DNA of 52,335 nt from Alphaproteobacteria bacterium UBA4588 (GCA_905182195.1 CAJJAW010000001.1:256254-308588), one strand, 5' to 3'. Counted from the first letter of the stretch, positions 1 through 9,200 are shown. The notes: generated by a model not told the origin, from the letters alone. A program made the numbers and translations.

Positions 1-455
1 AGGTTTCAGACGGTGACATGCTGGAGCATGCCCATGTTTTCGGCAAGTTTTATGGCTCTCCAAAAGGACCAGTTGAGGCGGCTATCAGCAAGGGTCAGGA
101 CGTGTTATTTGATATTGATTGGCAAGGCGCACAGCAAATTTCTAACTCGGCGCTTCAAAAACATGTGCTATCAATTTTTATACTTCCGCCTTCAATTATG
201 GAGCTGGAGCGCCGATTAAAGGTTAGGGGGCAAGACACTCCCGAGGTTATCACCAAGCGGATGCAGAAAAGCTGGGATGAGATCAGCCATTGGTCAGGTT
301 ATGATTATGTGTTGATAAACGATGACATTGACGCCACAGAGGAAAAACTAAAATCGATTCTGGCAACCGAACGGTTAAGGCGCAGTCAGCAGCCCGGATT
401 ATTGGATCATGTGCGGGCATTACAATCAGAATTTGAGAAAAAAAATGATTTATGA
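1..455 (+). CDS. gmk: Guanylate kinase, 5'-truncated by the window edge
   Basis: This is the C-terminal part of guanylate kinase, the cytoplasmic enzyme that converts GMP and ATP to GDP and ADP. The frame is open from the first complete codon at position 3, so the N-terminal P-loop lies outside the window. The visible part starts in the GMP-binding domain: acidic and aromatic residues followed by a YGSPKGPVE stretch, which matches the family's YGTP-K segment. Next come the [14 protein letters not shown] strand and the lid-region arginines ([11 protein letters not shown]). The terminal helices are complete, and the gene ends at TGA. It overlaps the next gene by 11 bases, suggesting co-transcription. 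Identification is firm despite the truncation. Confidence 0.93.
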   Translation, partial: VSDGDMLEHAHVFGKFYGSPKGPVEAAISKGQDVLFDIDWQGAQQISNSALQKHVLSIFILPPSIMELERRLKVRGQDTPEVITKRMQKSWDEISHWSGYDYVLINDDIDATEEKLKSILATERLRRSQQPGLLDHVRALQSEFEKKNDL

Positions 456-972
456 GTTGGATGGGCTCGCCCCCAAATTCCCTACAGACGGAGATTATTG
501 GGTAGCCGCAGATGCCAATCTGATTGGCCGTGTTCGGTTGTTATCAGCAGCTTCGGTTTGGTTTGGTGCTACATTGCGCGGTGACAATGAGCTTATTGAG
601 GTGGGCGCAGGCTCCAATGTGCAAGAAAACTCTGTTTTGCACACGGATATAGGCTTTCCGCTGATCATTGGTGCCAATTGCACGATTGGTCACCAGGCCA
701 TGCTGCACGGCTGCACGATTGGGGATCAAAGCCTGATCGGCATGGGGGCTATAGTTTTGAATGGGGCTAAAATTGGCTGCAATTGTTTGATCGCGGCAGG
801 GGCTTTGGTGACCGAAGGTAAGATTATCCCAGACAACTCCTTGGTCGTAGGCGCGCCAGGTAAAGTGGCAAGGGTACTGAGTGAGGCAGAGGTTCTGGGC
901 CTACTTAAATCCGCGCAGGGCTATCAAGCCAATATGCGACGCTTCGCCAAGCGCTTGAAAGTCTTAGGCTAG
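445..972 (+). CDS. Gamma-carbonic anhydrase family protein (YrdA/PaaY-like hexapeptide repeat)
   Basis: A 175-residue left-handed beta-helix protein of the gamma-carbonic-anhydrase-like superfamily. Hexapeptide repeats run through most of its length ([20 protein letters not shown], then repeated IG-x4 units). Three histidines that would hold the active-site metal are present, one in VLHTD and two in [10 protein letters not shown] chose the ATG at 445 because family members begin close to a YxLDG-x-P segment; an in-frame start at 409 would add 12 residues lying inside gmk. The gene overlaps gmk by 11 bases. Members of this group are often annotated as carbonic anhydrase or acyltransferase, and the real substrate is usually unknown. 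I would not claim proven CO2 hydration. Confidence 0.88.
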   Translation: MIYELDGLAPKFPTDGDYWVAADANLIGRVRLLSAASVWFGATLRGDNELIEVGAGSNVQENSVLHTDIGFPLIIGANCTIGHQAMLHGCTIGDQSLIGMGAIVLNGAKIGCNCLIAAGALVTEGKIIPDNSLVVGAPGKVARVLSEAEVLGLLKSAQGYQANMRRFAKRLKVLG

Positions 973-983
973 GCTTTAGAGCT

Positions 984-2015
984 ATGATTGAATTCAATCA
1001 CATCCTGAACGCCCTGCCTTGGCCGTCTTTGCTTGTTGGACCAGACTTGCGGGTTGGCAAATTCAATTCTGCGGCCCAATCCATGTTTAGGTTGGAAGGA
1101 TCTGACACCCTCTTAGTCAATATCATGCGACACCCCAGCGTGCTTGAAGCTGTTGATGTGAGCCTTACCGCTCAAATTGAGCAGAAAACGCGGTATGTGC
1201 AGAGGCAAATCGAGGGTGAAACCGTATTTAAGGTTCATATTCGCCCAGTGGACCCCACAGCTGGAGTGATGGTCTGTTTTGAAAACATCCAAGCCGCAGA
1301 GCTATTGAACCAGCAGCGTCGTGATTTTGTGGCTAATGTCAGCCATGAACTGCGCAGCCCGTTGACGGTCATGATCGGGGTCCTGGAGACCCTACAGGGC
1401 CCGGCAAAATCTGATCCGTTGGCACAGGAAACATTTCTGGCGATAATGGCGGCTGAGGCGGATCGGATGCGTCTGTTGATCAAGGATTTTCTTGCCCTCA
1501 GCCAAGTTGAGGATTTGCAACGTCAAAGGCCCCAAACGGAAATCAGTATAGCTGCAGTCATTGCGCAGGCCTGCGGCCACGTTGAGCATGCCATGAAGGT
1601 TGCTGGTGTGGAATTTATCTCAAGCGCAGGGGTGGCACTGCCGGCGGTGCTGGGGGACCACACACAATTGGTACAAGTCTTCGTAAATCTTCTGGAAAAT
1701 GCCATTGCCTATGGCGCAGGCGCTCAGAACCCTCGTGTCCGGCTCGACGTTGAAATAGTTGAGTTTGATTTGGAACTTCACATCCCAGTCCTTCGGATTT
1801 GCGTATCGGATACAGGCCCCGGAATTCCGGCGCATTTGGTGCCTCGGTTGACCGAGCGGTTTTTCCGAGTGGATGCACACCGTAGTCTCAACGCAGGTGG
1901 CACAGGGCTTGGTCTGGCTATTGTAAAACATATTCTACAGCGTCACCGCGGGCGCTTGGATATCACCAGTGTTGAGGGCTCAGGCACGACATTTGCTGTT
2001 GTTCTGCCTTTGTGA
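984..2015 (+). CDS. phoR: Phosphate-regulon sensor histidine kinase PhoR, soluble type
   Basis: A 343-residue histidine kinase that would phosphorylate PhoB under phosphate limitation and act as phosphatase when phosphate is plentiful. Residues 1-105 resemble a degenerate PAS fold. The H-box lies around residues 114-127 (FVANVSHELRSPLT, phospho-acceptor His121). The ATPase domain follows with an N-box (NLLENAIAYG), a D-box (DTGPGI) and a G-box (GTGLGLAIVKH). I see no hydrophobic membrane segment, unlike enteric PhoR, so sensing must depend on partners such as PstB and PhoU. It is directly upstream of the pst operon, and its stop codon is only 3 bases before the Pho box. The assignment rests on context plus domain layout and is strong. 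Confidence 0.92.
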   Translation: MIEFNHILNALPWPSLLVGPDLRVGKFNSAAQSMFRLEGSDTLLVNIMRHPSVLEAVDVSLTAQIEQKTRYVQRQIEGETVFKVHIRPVDPTAGVMVCFENIQAAELLNQQRRDFVANVSHELRSPLTVMIGVLETLQGPAKSDPLAQETFLAIMAAEADRMRLLIKDFLALSQVEDLQRQRPQTEISIAAVIAQACGHVEHAMKVAGVEFISSAGVALPAVLGDHTQLVQVFVNLLENAIAYGAGAQNPRVRLDVEIVEFDLELHIPVLRICVSDTGPGIPAHLVPRLTERFFRVDAHRSLNAGGTGLGLAIVKHILQRHRGRLDITSVEGSGTTFAVVLPL

Positions 2016-2018
2016 GCT

Positions 2019-2036
2019 TTGTCACAAAACTGTTAC
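2019..2036 (+). promoter_or_regulatory. Pho box (PhoB binding site) upstream of pstS
   Basis: Two 7-base direct repeats, TTGTCAC at 2019-2025 and CTGTTAC at 2030-2036, are separated by AAAA. This is the 11-base period of the classical Pho box (consensus CTGTCAT repeated with a 4-base AT-rich spacer). It begins just after the phoR stop codon and about 80 bases before the pstS ATG, the expected place for a PhoB-activated promoter driving pstSCAB-phoU-phoB. Confidence 0.85.
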
Positions 2037-2117
2037 AAGAATCGCCTATGACGTCTTCAGATCAATATTGATCTCGCCTCATCAAGATCGGGCGCAATCC
2101 ACCTCGGAGAAGACGTT

Positions 2118-3143
2118 ATGTCAATCGCAAAAACAACTATTTCCACACTTACCGTTTGTGCGCTTGCGGGTTCCGCATACGCGCGCGATAATGTGCAAGT
2201 TGCTGGCTCGTCCACAGTATTACCATATGCTTCAATTGTTGCAGAAGCCTTTGGTGAAAATTTTGATTTTCCAACACCAGTCGTTGAATCTGGCGGATCC
2301 TCATCAGGGTTAAAACGCTTTTGTGAAGGTTTGGGCGAGAACACCATCGACATCGCCAACGCCTCACGTGCGATTAAAGAAAAAGAAGTCAAAGCCTGCG
2401 CTGAAGCTGGTGTTACCGACATTATCGAAGTGCGCATCGGGTATGACGGCATTGTGTTTGCCTCCGGCATCGAGGGTAACCGGTTTGCTTTTACACCGTC
2501 TGATTGGTTTTTAGCTTTATCCGACACTATCTTGGTTGATGGCGCGATGGTGCCTAACACCAACACAACCTGGGCCGATGTGAATTCAGTCATGCCGACG
2601 CAGCCTTTGCAGGCATTTATTCCTGGGACCAAACACGGCACACGCGAAGTTTTTGAGGAAAAAGTGATCTTGGAAGGGTGCAAAACCACGGGCGCACTTG
2701 ACGCTTTGGTCGCGACCAATGGGGGCAATACAAAACAAGCTGAGAGTGATTGCATGGCACTTCGCACAGATGGTGTTTCGGTTGATATCGACGGTGACTA
2801 CACTGAGACCTTGGCGCGCATCGAAGCCAATCAAGATGGAATTGGCGTATTTGGCTTGGCGTTTTACCAAAACAACACCAACAAGTTGCAAGTGGGCACT
2901 ATGTCCGGCGTTGTCCCAAGTGTTGAAAGCATTTCATCTGGTGAATATCCTGTATCACGGCCTTTGTACTTCTACATCAAAGCGGCACACCTGGACGTGA
3001 TCCCTGGTCTGAAAGACTTCGCAGAATTCTTCGTCTCCGACGACATCGCGGGTCCTGATGGTCCATTGGCCGAATATGGTTTGGTCTCTGATCCCAATTT
3101 GGAAGCCACCCAAGAACTTGTGGCAACCGAAACAAAAATGTAA
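2118..3143 (+). CDS. pstS: Phosphate ABC transporter, periplasmic phosphate-binding protein
   Basis: A 341-residue periplasmic binding protein for inorganic phosphate, the capture component of the high-affinity Pst transporter. A signal peptide covers about residues 1-22 and ends with an AYA-R type cleavage site. The mature protein opens with QVAGSSTVLPYA, the phosphate-binding loop of the family. It is followed by the ESGGSSSGLKRFCEG segment and by IDIANASRAI, which also contact the anion. Length is normal. The ATG at 2118 sits 8 bases after a GGAG ribosome-binding site. The gene is the first of the pst operon behind the Pho box, and a hairpin follows it before pstC. Confidence 0.95.
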   Translation: MSIAKTTISTLTVCALAGSAYARDNVQVAGSSTVLPYASIVAEAFGENFDFPTPVVESGGSSSGLKRFCEGLGENTIDIANASRAIKEKEVKACAEAGVTDIIEVRIGYDGIVFASGIEGNRFAFTPSDWFLALSDTILVDGAMVPNTNTTWADVNSVMPTQPLQAFIPGTKHGTREVFEEKVILEGCKTTGALDALVATNGGNTKQAESDCMALRTDGVSVDIDGDYTETLARIEANQDGIGVFGLAFYQNNTNKLQVGTMSGVVPSVESISSGEYPVSRPLYFYIKAAHLDVIPGLKDFAEFFVSDDIAGPDGPLAEYGLVSDPNLEATQELVATETKM

Positions 3144-3153
3144 AGAACGCGAT

Positions 3154-3177
3154 CGGGGAGGGCAAGTGTCCTCCCCG
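3154..3177 (+). promoter_or_regulatory. Intercistronic hairpin between pstS and pstC
   Basis: CGGGGAGG at 3154-3161 is a perfect 8-base inverted repeat of CCTCCCCG at 3170-3177 with an 8-base loop. No T-run follows, so it is not a standard intrinsic terminator. Its place just after the pstS stop suggests 3'-end protection of a pstS message, or partial attenuation that makes binding protein exceed permease. That role is inferred. Confidence 0.7.
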
Positions 3178-3212
3178 CGTCTACGTCGCAACTACTCTGT
3201 TAGGATGATGCT

Positions 3213-4427
3213 TTGGTCTCACTATCATTTCCCTTTGGAGTGACTTTATTTCTTGCCGTGATTGGTTTCTTCGCCGGCAGAGCAAAAGCTACCTCCTCCG
3301 TGAATGGAAATTTTCGGCTGCTGCAAGCTCTCCCGAAGGCTTACGGCCAAACTGTTTTGTTTTCGACCTTAATACCCGCAAGCCTCCTGCTATTCGGTTG
3401 GGCTTTCGTGGTGCGGATCCTGGGGCCAGACTTTGCTGTCCTCCCGGACGTTGTGTTCCAAGGTCTTGTGATTGCGATTGCAACCATTGGCGCTGGGGTT
3501 TCCTACCATTTGATCAAGCCCAGCCAGAGGGCGCGGGCAATCAGTGAACGGTGGATCATGGGTTTGCTAATTGCAGCCTCCGCCCTCGCGATTGTCACTA
3601 CCATCGGCATTGTCCTATCCATGTTGTCAGAAAGCGCTAATTTTTTTCGCCAGCATTCTTGGACTGACTTTTTTTTTGGGGCCGTCTGGGCGCCAAATTT
3701 TAGGGGCGGCAGTGAGCTCAGCATTCTACCGCTGCTTTGGGGGACGCTATATATCAGTTTGATCTCCCTCATCGTAGCCGTCCCAATCGGGCTATTTGCC
3801 GCTATTTATCTGTCTGAATATGCGGGCACGCGGCTGCGCTCTGTAGCAAAACCCGCGATCGAGATTTTGGCAGGCATTCCCACCATCGTTTACGGCCTGT
3901 TTGCCCTGATTACCGTCGGACCAATGCTGCGTGATTTTTTTTCTCAACCTCTGGGGCTCGGCGGCTCATCCTCGTCAGTCATGACCGCGGGTTTGGTGAT
4001 GGGTGTGATGTTGATCCCCTTTGTGTCCTCTTTGTCTGACGATATAATCAACGCCGTCCCACAAGCGATGCGAGATGGATCTTTAGGCCTTGGGGCCACT
4101 AAATCTGAAACCATCCGTCAAGTTGTTGTGCCTGCCGCATTGCCAGGCATTGTGGGCGCTGTGCTGTTGGCCGGATCTCGAGCTATTGGGGAAACCATGA
4201 TCGTCGTTCTGGGAGCCGGGGCTGCGGCACGGTTTGACCTGAATCCTTTTGAAGCCATGACCACTGTCACCGTAAAAATTGTATCTCAGCTCACCGGTGA
4301 CACTGATTTTGCCAGCCCTGAAACGCTGGTGGCATTTGCTTTGGGGCTCTCACTCTTCGTGATCACATTGGGTTTGAATATCGTCGCCCTTGTCATTGTT
4401 CGAAAATATAGGGAGCAATACGAATGA
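3213..4427 (+). CDS. pstC: Phosphate ABC transporter permease PstC
   Basis: A 404-residue inner-membrane permease of the Pst phosphate importer. The N-terminal 150 residues hold three to four hydrophobic helices, an extension found in alphaproteobacterial PstC. The core binding-protein-dependent transport domain follows, with the EAA loop around AMRDGSLGLGATKSETIRQV and the GSRAIGETM segment typical of phosphate permeases. The first possible start in this frame is TTG at 3213: a stop precedes it at 3201-3203, and AGGA lies about 7 bases upstream. GTG at 3240 is the alternative. The stop overlaps the pstA start (ATGA), so the two permeases are translationally coupled. Confidence 0.93.
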   Translation: MVSLSFPFGVTLFLAVIGFFAGRAKATSSVNGNFRLLQALPKAYGQTVLFSTLIPASLLLFGWAFVVRILGPDFAVLPDVVFQGLVIAIATIGAGVSYHLIKPSQRARAISERWIMGLLIAASALAIVTTIGIVLSMLSESANFFRQHSWTDFFFGAVWAPNFRGGSELSILPLLWGTLYISLISLIVAVPIGLFAAIYLSEYAGTRLRSVAKPAIEILAGIPTIVYGLFALITVGPMLRDFFSQPLGLGGSSSSVMTAGLVMGVMLIPFVSSLSDDIINAVPQAMRDGSLGLGATKSETIRQVVVPAALPGIVGAVLLAGSRAIGETMIVVLGAGAAARFDLNPFEAMTTVTVKIVSQLTGDTDFASPETLVAFALGLSLFVITLGLNIVALVIVRKYREQYE

Positions 4428-5764
4428 CTGCCCACAGTACAAAAAAACATGGCTCATTGCTGGTTAAAGATGCGCGGACCCAGCGGCGCAATAACGCAGA
4501 GTTGCGGTTTAGAGCCTATGGCCTCACAGCCGTAATCGTTGGCATCCTAGCGCTGATCGTGCTTTTGGTATCTATATTTAGCAATGGAATATCAGCTTTT
4601 CAGCAAACCAAACTCATGATCACACTTGAGCTACCTGAGGCAAAATTGGATCAAAAGGGTCAGCGCGATTTGGATGTTATGAAAAAAGTCACCACCATTG
4701 GTTATTCAAAAGTTTTAGGCAGTGGTCTGATTGATCAGTTGGATCGATTGGGTGTTGCCACAAATCTCAAAGACAAAGATCTGCGTGAAATTCTCTCGAA
4801 GGAGAGTGCTGCCACTTTGCGAGATGTGGTGCTGGCTGATCCCAGTTTGATCGGGACCACTGTGACAATGGAATTCTTAGCTAATGGTCGTATTGATGGC
4901 TATTTTAAGGGCCGCGTCGATCGTGCCTCAGCGGAATTGGACAAAAATGTGGAGCCGGGCCAACTCGATATAGCTGACGCTTTGGCCGAGCACGGCTTGA
5001 TGTACACTCGGTTTAATTTGGATTTCATCCTCGCGCCGGATGCGTCAGATCAAAGACCAGAAGCTGCCGGCTTGGGCGTCGCCATTCTAGGTTCGATCTA
5101 CATGATGTTGGTGGTCCTGTTTGTGGCGTTGCCCGTGGGCGTAGCGGCCTCCATATATCTAGAAGAATTTGCACCTAAAAACCGTCTAACTGACGTCATA
5201 GAGGTGAATATCTCAAATTTGGCAGCGGTTCCGTCGATTGTTTACGGGATTTTGGGCTTGGCTATTTTTATCAATATGGCGCAGTTCAATCAATCCTCAC
5301 CACTGGTTGGCGGGCTGGTTCTGACGCTCATGACCCTACCGCGTATTATCATCCCGGCGCGCGCTGCGCTCAAGTCAGTTCCACCATCCATTCGTGATGC
5401 AGCTTTGGGGGTGGGGGCGTCACGTATGCAAACAGTGTTTCACCATGTGCTGCCTCTCGCCGCGCCCGGAATTCTCACGGGGGTAATCATTGGCTTGGGT
5501 CAAGCCTTAGGTGAAACAGCACCCTTGCTGCTCATTGGAATGGTTGCCTTTGTCCGTGAATACCCCGCAGCCTTCACGGCAGATGCCGGACTTTTTGGCG
5601 AAGCCTCCACAGCTCTGCCAGTGCAGGTGTTCAATTGGACCCAAAGGGCCGACCCGGCTTTTGTCGAGAGGGCGTCTGGTGCCATCATCGTGCTGCTGGT
5701 ATTTTTGCTTATTATGAATGCACTCGCGATTGTCTTACGGAGGCGTTATGAACGTCGCTGGTAG
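4424..5764 (+). CDS. pstA: Phosphate ABC transporter permease PstA
   Basis: A 446-residue partner permease to PstC. One transmembrane helix near residues 35-55 is followed by a long hydrophilic region (about residues 60-215). The transport domain then begins near residue 220 (LGVAILGSIYMMLVVLFVAL). The EAA-type loop (IRDAALGVGASRMQTVFHHV) and the GLGQALGETAPLLLIGM segment are conserved PstA hallmarks. The extra domain before the permease core makes it much longer than enteric PstA (about 296 residues) and is a known alphaproteobacterial form. The start overlaps the pstC stop by 4 bases. The gap to pstB is 33 bases. Confidence 0.94.
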   Translation: MTAHSTKKHGSLLVKDARTQRRNNAELRFRAYGLTAVIVGILALIVLLVSIFSNGISAFQQTKLMITLELPEAKLDQKGQRDLDVMKKVTTIGYSKVLGSGLIDQLDRLGVATNLKDKDLREILSKESAATLRDVVLADPSLIGTTVTMEFLANGRIDGYFKGRVDRASAELDKNVEPGQLDIADALAEHGLMYTRFNLDFILAPDASDQRPEAAGLGVAILGSIYMMLVVLFVALPVGVAASIYLEEFAPKNRLTDVIEVNISNLAAVPSIVYGILGLAIFINMAQFNQSSPLVGGLVLTLMTLPRIIIPARAALKSVPPSIRDAALGVGASRMQTVFHHVLPLAAPGILTGVIIGLGQALGETAPLLLIGMVAFVREYPAAFTADAGLFGEASTALPVQVFNWTQRADPAFVERASGAIIVLLVFLLIMNALAIVLRRRYERRW

Positions 5765-5797
5765 CTTCAACATCACTCCGCAAAGGGTTTCCCGCCT

Positions 5798-6566
5798 ATG
5801 ACTAATTTGCCCATCAAAATTTCGGCTCGTAACGTAGATGTATTCTACGGGGCCACCCATGCAATCAAGTCAGTAAATGTCGAAATTGCCGATAAAATGG
5901 TGACGTCGTTTATTGGACCATCTGGATGCGGCAAGTCTACTTTTTTAAGATGTATCAATAGGATGAACGATACAATTGACGTATGTCGGGTGACGGGTGA
6001 TATATTGATCGATGCGGAAGACATCTATGATCGCCGGGTTGATCCTGTGCAGCTGCGTGCCAAAGTGGGCATGGTGTTTCAAAAACCAAACCCATTCCCC
6101 AAATCGATTTACGACAATGTGGCCTACGGTCCAAAAATTCATGGCATGGCGAGCAATCAGGTCAGAACTAGATGAAATTGTTGAAAAATCTTTACGTCGG
6201 GCGGCGCTATGGGATGAAGCCAAGGACCGGCTCCAAGAACCTGGGACCGGTTTGTCCGGCGGCCAGCAGCAACGTCTGTGTATTGCACGGGCTGTGGCAA
6301 CCGAGCCGGAGGTACTGTTGATGGATGAGCCATGCTCCGCGCTAGATCCCATCGCCACTGCGCAGATTGAACAATTGATTGACGAGTTGCGCAGCTCCTA
6401 TAGCGTTGTTATTGTTACCCACTCGATGGCGCAGGCCTCACGTGTGAGTGACAGAACCGCATTTTTCCACCTTGGGGAATTGGTCGAATATGGCGATACA
6501 AGCCATATTTTCACCAATCCAAGTGACCAACGCACTGAAAGTTACATCACCGGACGGATCGGATAA
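5798..6566 (+). pseudogene. pstB: Phosphate ABC transporter ATPase PstB, interrupted by a +1 frameshift
   Basis: This encodes the ATPase that powers the Pst importer and also signals to PhoR. The first segment (5798 to about 6160) has Walker A (GPSGCGKST) and the Q-loop (VFQKPNPFP). The second, in the next frame, has the signature motif (LSGGQQQR), Walker B (LLMDEP), D-loop (SALDP) and H-loop (VTHSM), ending ESYITGRIG as in normal PstB. Removing one G at about 6161 joins HGMASNQ to [11 protein letters not shown] and restores an ordinary family sequence. As written, the frame stops at 6173-6175. Everything around it is intact and this is probably the only pstB, so a sequence error is more likely than real loss. 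Confidence 0.9.
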
Positions 6567-6570
6567 AACC

Positions 6571-7275
6571 ATGCAAGAACAGCATATTTCAACAGCATTT
6601 GATCGAGATTTAGAGGCCATACAATCGAACATCATGAAAATGGGCGGCTTAGTCGAAGCTGCTATGACAGACAGCGCCAGGGCTTTGAACAACCGCGATG
6701 TTGAGCTGGCAGAACGGGTGCGCGCCGATGACAAGAAAATTGACGCGCTCGAGATGTTGATCAATGAAGAGTGTGCGCGGTTGATTGCCTTGCGTGCACC
6801 GATGGCGTCAGATCTGCGGGCGGTGCTTTCTGTGATGAAAATCGCTGGCGCATTAGAACGGGTAGGGGATTACGCTAAGAATTTGGCCAAGCGGACCGCT
6901 TTGCTAATTGGAAGCGCAAAGATTGAAGGGTCAGAAGGTAGCTTGTTACGGATGATCAATGAAGTGGTAGCTATGCTGGGCGATGTTTTGAACGCCTATG
7001 TGTCCCGCGATACCGATTTAGCCGAAGCCGTGCGTCTGCGAGATCATACGGTCGATCAGATGTATAACGGGTTGTTTCGTGAGATTTTGACCCATATGAT
7101 GGAAGATCCGCGCAATATTTCGACCTGTATGCATTTGCACTTCATTGCAAAAAATGTTGAACGTATGGGCGATCATGTGACCAATATCGCCGAACAGGTG
7201 ATTTATGCGGTGATTGGTGAGCTGCCTGAGGATGCGCGGCCCAAGGGCAATCTGGCTGTCGCAGATGATCTGTAA
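6571..7275 (+). CDS. phoU: Phosphate transport system regulator PhoU
   Basis: A 234-residue cytoplasmic all-helical protein that connects Pst activity with PhoR and limits phosphate uptake. It has two PhoU repeats, each with a three-helix bundle and acidic metal-cluster residues. The first is around LRAVLSVMKIAGALERVGDYAKN, shown here only by its E-x-x-G-D-Y core. The second is around the ERMGDHVTNI segment near the C terminus. I chose the ATG at 6571, four bases after the pstB stop, because the protein then starts with the usual helix (FDRDLEAIQSNIMKMG). Earlier in-frame codons lie inside pstB. The stop abuts the phoB start with no gap. Confidence 0.94.
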   Translation: MQEQHISTAFDRDLEAIQSNIMKMGGLVEAAMTDSARALNNRDVELAERVRADDKKIDALEMLINEECARLIALRAPMASDLRAVLSVMKIAGALERVGDYAKNLAKRTALLIGSAKIEGSEGSLLRMINEVVAMLGDVLNAYVSRDTDLAEAVRLRDHTVDQMYNGLFREILTHMMEDPRNISTCMHLHFIAKNVERMGDHVTNIAEQVIYAVIGELPEDARPKGNLAVADDL

Positions 7276-7962
7276 ATGAGCCTGAAGGCCCGCATCTTAA
7301 TTGTTGAGGATGAAGCCTCACAACTGGCTGTGCTGGAGTATAATCTTACCTCTGCAGGATATGAGGCTGTGAAAGCCACAGATGGGCAGGAGGCGCTGCA
7401 ACTGATTGACGAGCAGATGCCTGACTTGATCTTGCTTGATTGGATGCTGCCGGGTATTTCTGGGATTGAGATTTGTCGTCAGCTCAAGGTACGAAAAGAC
7501 ACGCAGGCCGTTCCGATCATCATGCTCTCGGCGCGTTCTGAGGAAGTGGACAAGGTGCGCGGCTTGGAAACTGGCGCGGATGATTACCTGCAAAAACCCT
7601 ATGGCATTAAAGAACTTCTGGCGCGGGTCAGGTTGCAGCTAAAGCGTGCACGACCAGCCACAACGGGTGCGGAACTGTGGCACGGTGATTTGCGGATGGA
7701 CACGGCGGGGCAGCGCGTGTGGTGCGCGGATCATGAGATTGTGCTGGGGCCACGGGAATATGCATTGTTGCTTGCTTTGATGGAACGGCCCGGCAAAGTG
7801 TTTGGGCGTGGCGCTTTGCTGGATCAGGTTTGGGGGCGTGAGTGTGATGTTGAGACGCGCACTGTGGACGTTCATATCGCGCGCTTACGTAAAGCTTTGA
7901 TAAAATATAAAGGTGAGAATATAATCCGTACAATAAGGGGATCCGGTTACTCATTGTTTTAA
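7276..7962 (+). CDS. phoB: Phosphate-regulon response regulator PhoB
   Basis: A 228-residue OmpR/PhoB-family transcription factor that binds Pho boxes when phosphorylated by PhoR. The receiver domain spans about residues 5-120, with acidic pair Glu11-Asp12, phospho-acceptor Asp55 (LLDWMLPG), a conserved Ser/Thr region (MLSARSE) and Lys in LQKPYG. The winged-helix domain follows (about 130-228), with the recognition-helix region ETRTVDVHIARLRKAL and the terminal IRTIRGSGYSL. It starts directly after the phoU stop, so it is the last gene of the pst-pho unit. Its natural targets in this window are the Pho boxes at 2019 and 16135. Confidence 0.94.
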   Translation: MSLKARILIVEDEASQLAVLEYNLTSAGYEAVKATDGQEALQLIDEQMPDLILLDWMLPGISGIEICRQLKVRKDTQAVPIIMLSARSEEVDKVRGLETGADDYLQKPYGIKELLARVRLQLKRARPATTGAELWHGDLRMDTAGQRVWCADHEIVLGPREYALLLALMERPGKVFGRGALLDQVWGRECDVETRTVDVHIARLRKALIKYKGENIIRTIRGSGYSLF

Positions 7963-8213
7963 TGCTATTAATAATTTAACATAATACTAATTATGACATT
8001 TGTAAGTTGAGCCATAGGCGAGCGATGATATGTAGGTCCCCCTGCATCGTGTTTGCATATGAAGAGGTATTAGTTCAAAATTTTTCATACGAAAACTATA
8101 TCTCTCTAAATTAGCGCGCGATTATCAATACGCTAGAAAGTCCAAAATTGTGGTCAGTGAGATAATGAACAGCAAACAGCCATGTATTTGGCTTAGCACT
8201 ACACATCGAATAC

Positions 8214-8243
8214 AAAAAAGACGCCACTGGGGGCGCCCTTTTT
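8214..8243. terminator. Bidirectional intrinsic terminator between phoB and tsf
   Basis: GACGCC at 8220-8225 pairs with GGCGCC at 8232-8237 (one G-U type pair in the minus-strand RNA). A six-base A-run lies on the left and a T-run (8239-8243) on the right. It is 17 bases beyond the tsf stop on the minus strand and is its likely terminator. It could also stop readthrough from phoB. The preceding 250 bases (7963-8213) are AT-rich and show no gene or clear RNA. Confidence 0.75.
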
Positions 8244-8260
8244 ATTATTAAAGGAACTGT

Positions 8261-9136
8261 TTAGCCCTTCATAGTTTTGGCAACTTCGGCTGCAAAATCT
8301 TCGGCAACTTTCTCGATGCCCTCGCCTACTTCTAGGCGGACAAAACCTGTAATTTCTACACCAGCTTCTTTAGCGGCTGCCGCTACAGTTAAGTCTGGGT
8401 TAACTACAAATGCCTGACCCATCAGGGTCGACTCAGCCATGAACTTTTTCATTCTACCAATAATCATTTTTTCGATCACTGCTTCTGGCTTACCACTCTC
8501 ACGGGCTATATCCATTTGAACTTGCTTTTCCTTTTCTACCATTGCTGGATCTAAAGAAGCTTCGTTCAAAGCTGTCGGGTGCGCAGCTGCGATATGCATC
8601 GCAACTTGTTTACCGAAGGCTTCGTTACCTGTCGACATTCCAACCAAAACGCCAATTTTACCCATACCGTTGGTAACCGCATTATGGACGTATGAAACGA
8701 CTAAGTCGCCTGAAACAGAAGACATACGGCGCAGAGACATATTCTCGCCAATAGTTGCGATAGCGTCGGTTATCAGTTCTGAAACGGGTTTACCCTCAAC
8801 AGCAGTGCTAGCCAAAGCTTCTACTGTATCGGCGCCTAAGGCGACAGTTGCTATTTTGGCAACCATTCCTTGGAAATCAGCGTTTTTCCCAACAAAGTCA
8901 GTTTCGGAGTTTACTTCAACAGCAACACCTTTACCGTTAGAAACCGCAACGGCAACAAGGCCTTCAGCGGCGGTACGACCTGATTTTTTGGCAGCCTTGG
9001 CCAAACCTTTAGTACGCAACCAATCCATGGAAACTTCCATGTCGCCATCATTTTCAGTTAACGCTTTTTTAGCGTCCATCATGCCTGCGCCAGATTTCTC
9101 ACGCAGTTCCTTCACCATTGCAGCTGTAATCGCCAT
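8261..9136 (-). CDS. tsf: Translation elongation factor Ts
   Basis: A 291-residue guanine nucleotide exchange factor that regenerates EF-Tu-GTP. The N-terminal UBA-like domain is clear ([19 protein letters not shown]), as is the [10 protein letters not shown] motif that contacts EF-Tu near residues 80-90. The C-terminal half carries the coiled-coil and subdomain C of the normal family. The ATG start at 9136 follows a purine-rich stretch (AAAGGAACACG). It lies 64 bases downstream of rpsB on the same strand, the nearly universal rpsB-tsf order, and is followed by the terminator at 8214-8243. Confidence 0.96.
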   Translation of the reverse strand: MAITAAMVKELREKSGAGMMDAKKALTENDGDMEVSMDWLRTKGLAKAAKKSGRTAAEGLVAVAVSNGKGVAVEVNSETDFVGKNADFQGMVAKIATVALGADTVEALASTAVEGKPVSELITDAIATIGENMSLRRMSSVSGDLVVSYVHNAVTNGMGKIGVLVGMSTGNEAFGKQVAMHIAAAHPTALNEASLDPAMVEKEKQVQMDIARESGKPEAVIEKMIIGRMKKFMAESTLMGQAFVVNPDLTVAAAAKEAGVEITGFVRLEVGEGIEKVAEDFAAEVAKTMKG

Positions 9137-9200
9137 AATCGTGTTCCTTTATCTATAAGAGAATGGAGTCGGGTGCGTTTAATCACACCCGAGACATATC

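Noticed and set aside
2057-2767. 236-codon minus-strand ORF across pstS
   Set aside because: It is antisense to a clear pstS gene, has no family resemblance, and lacks a sensible ribosome-binding site; its length follows from pstS codon bias.
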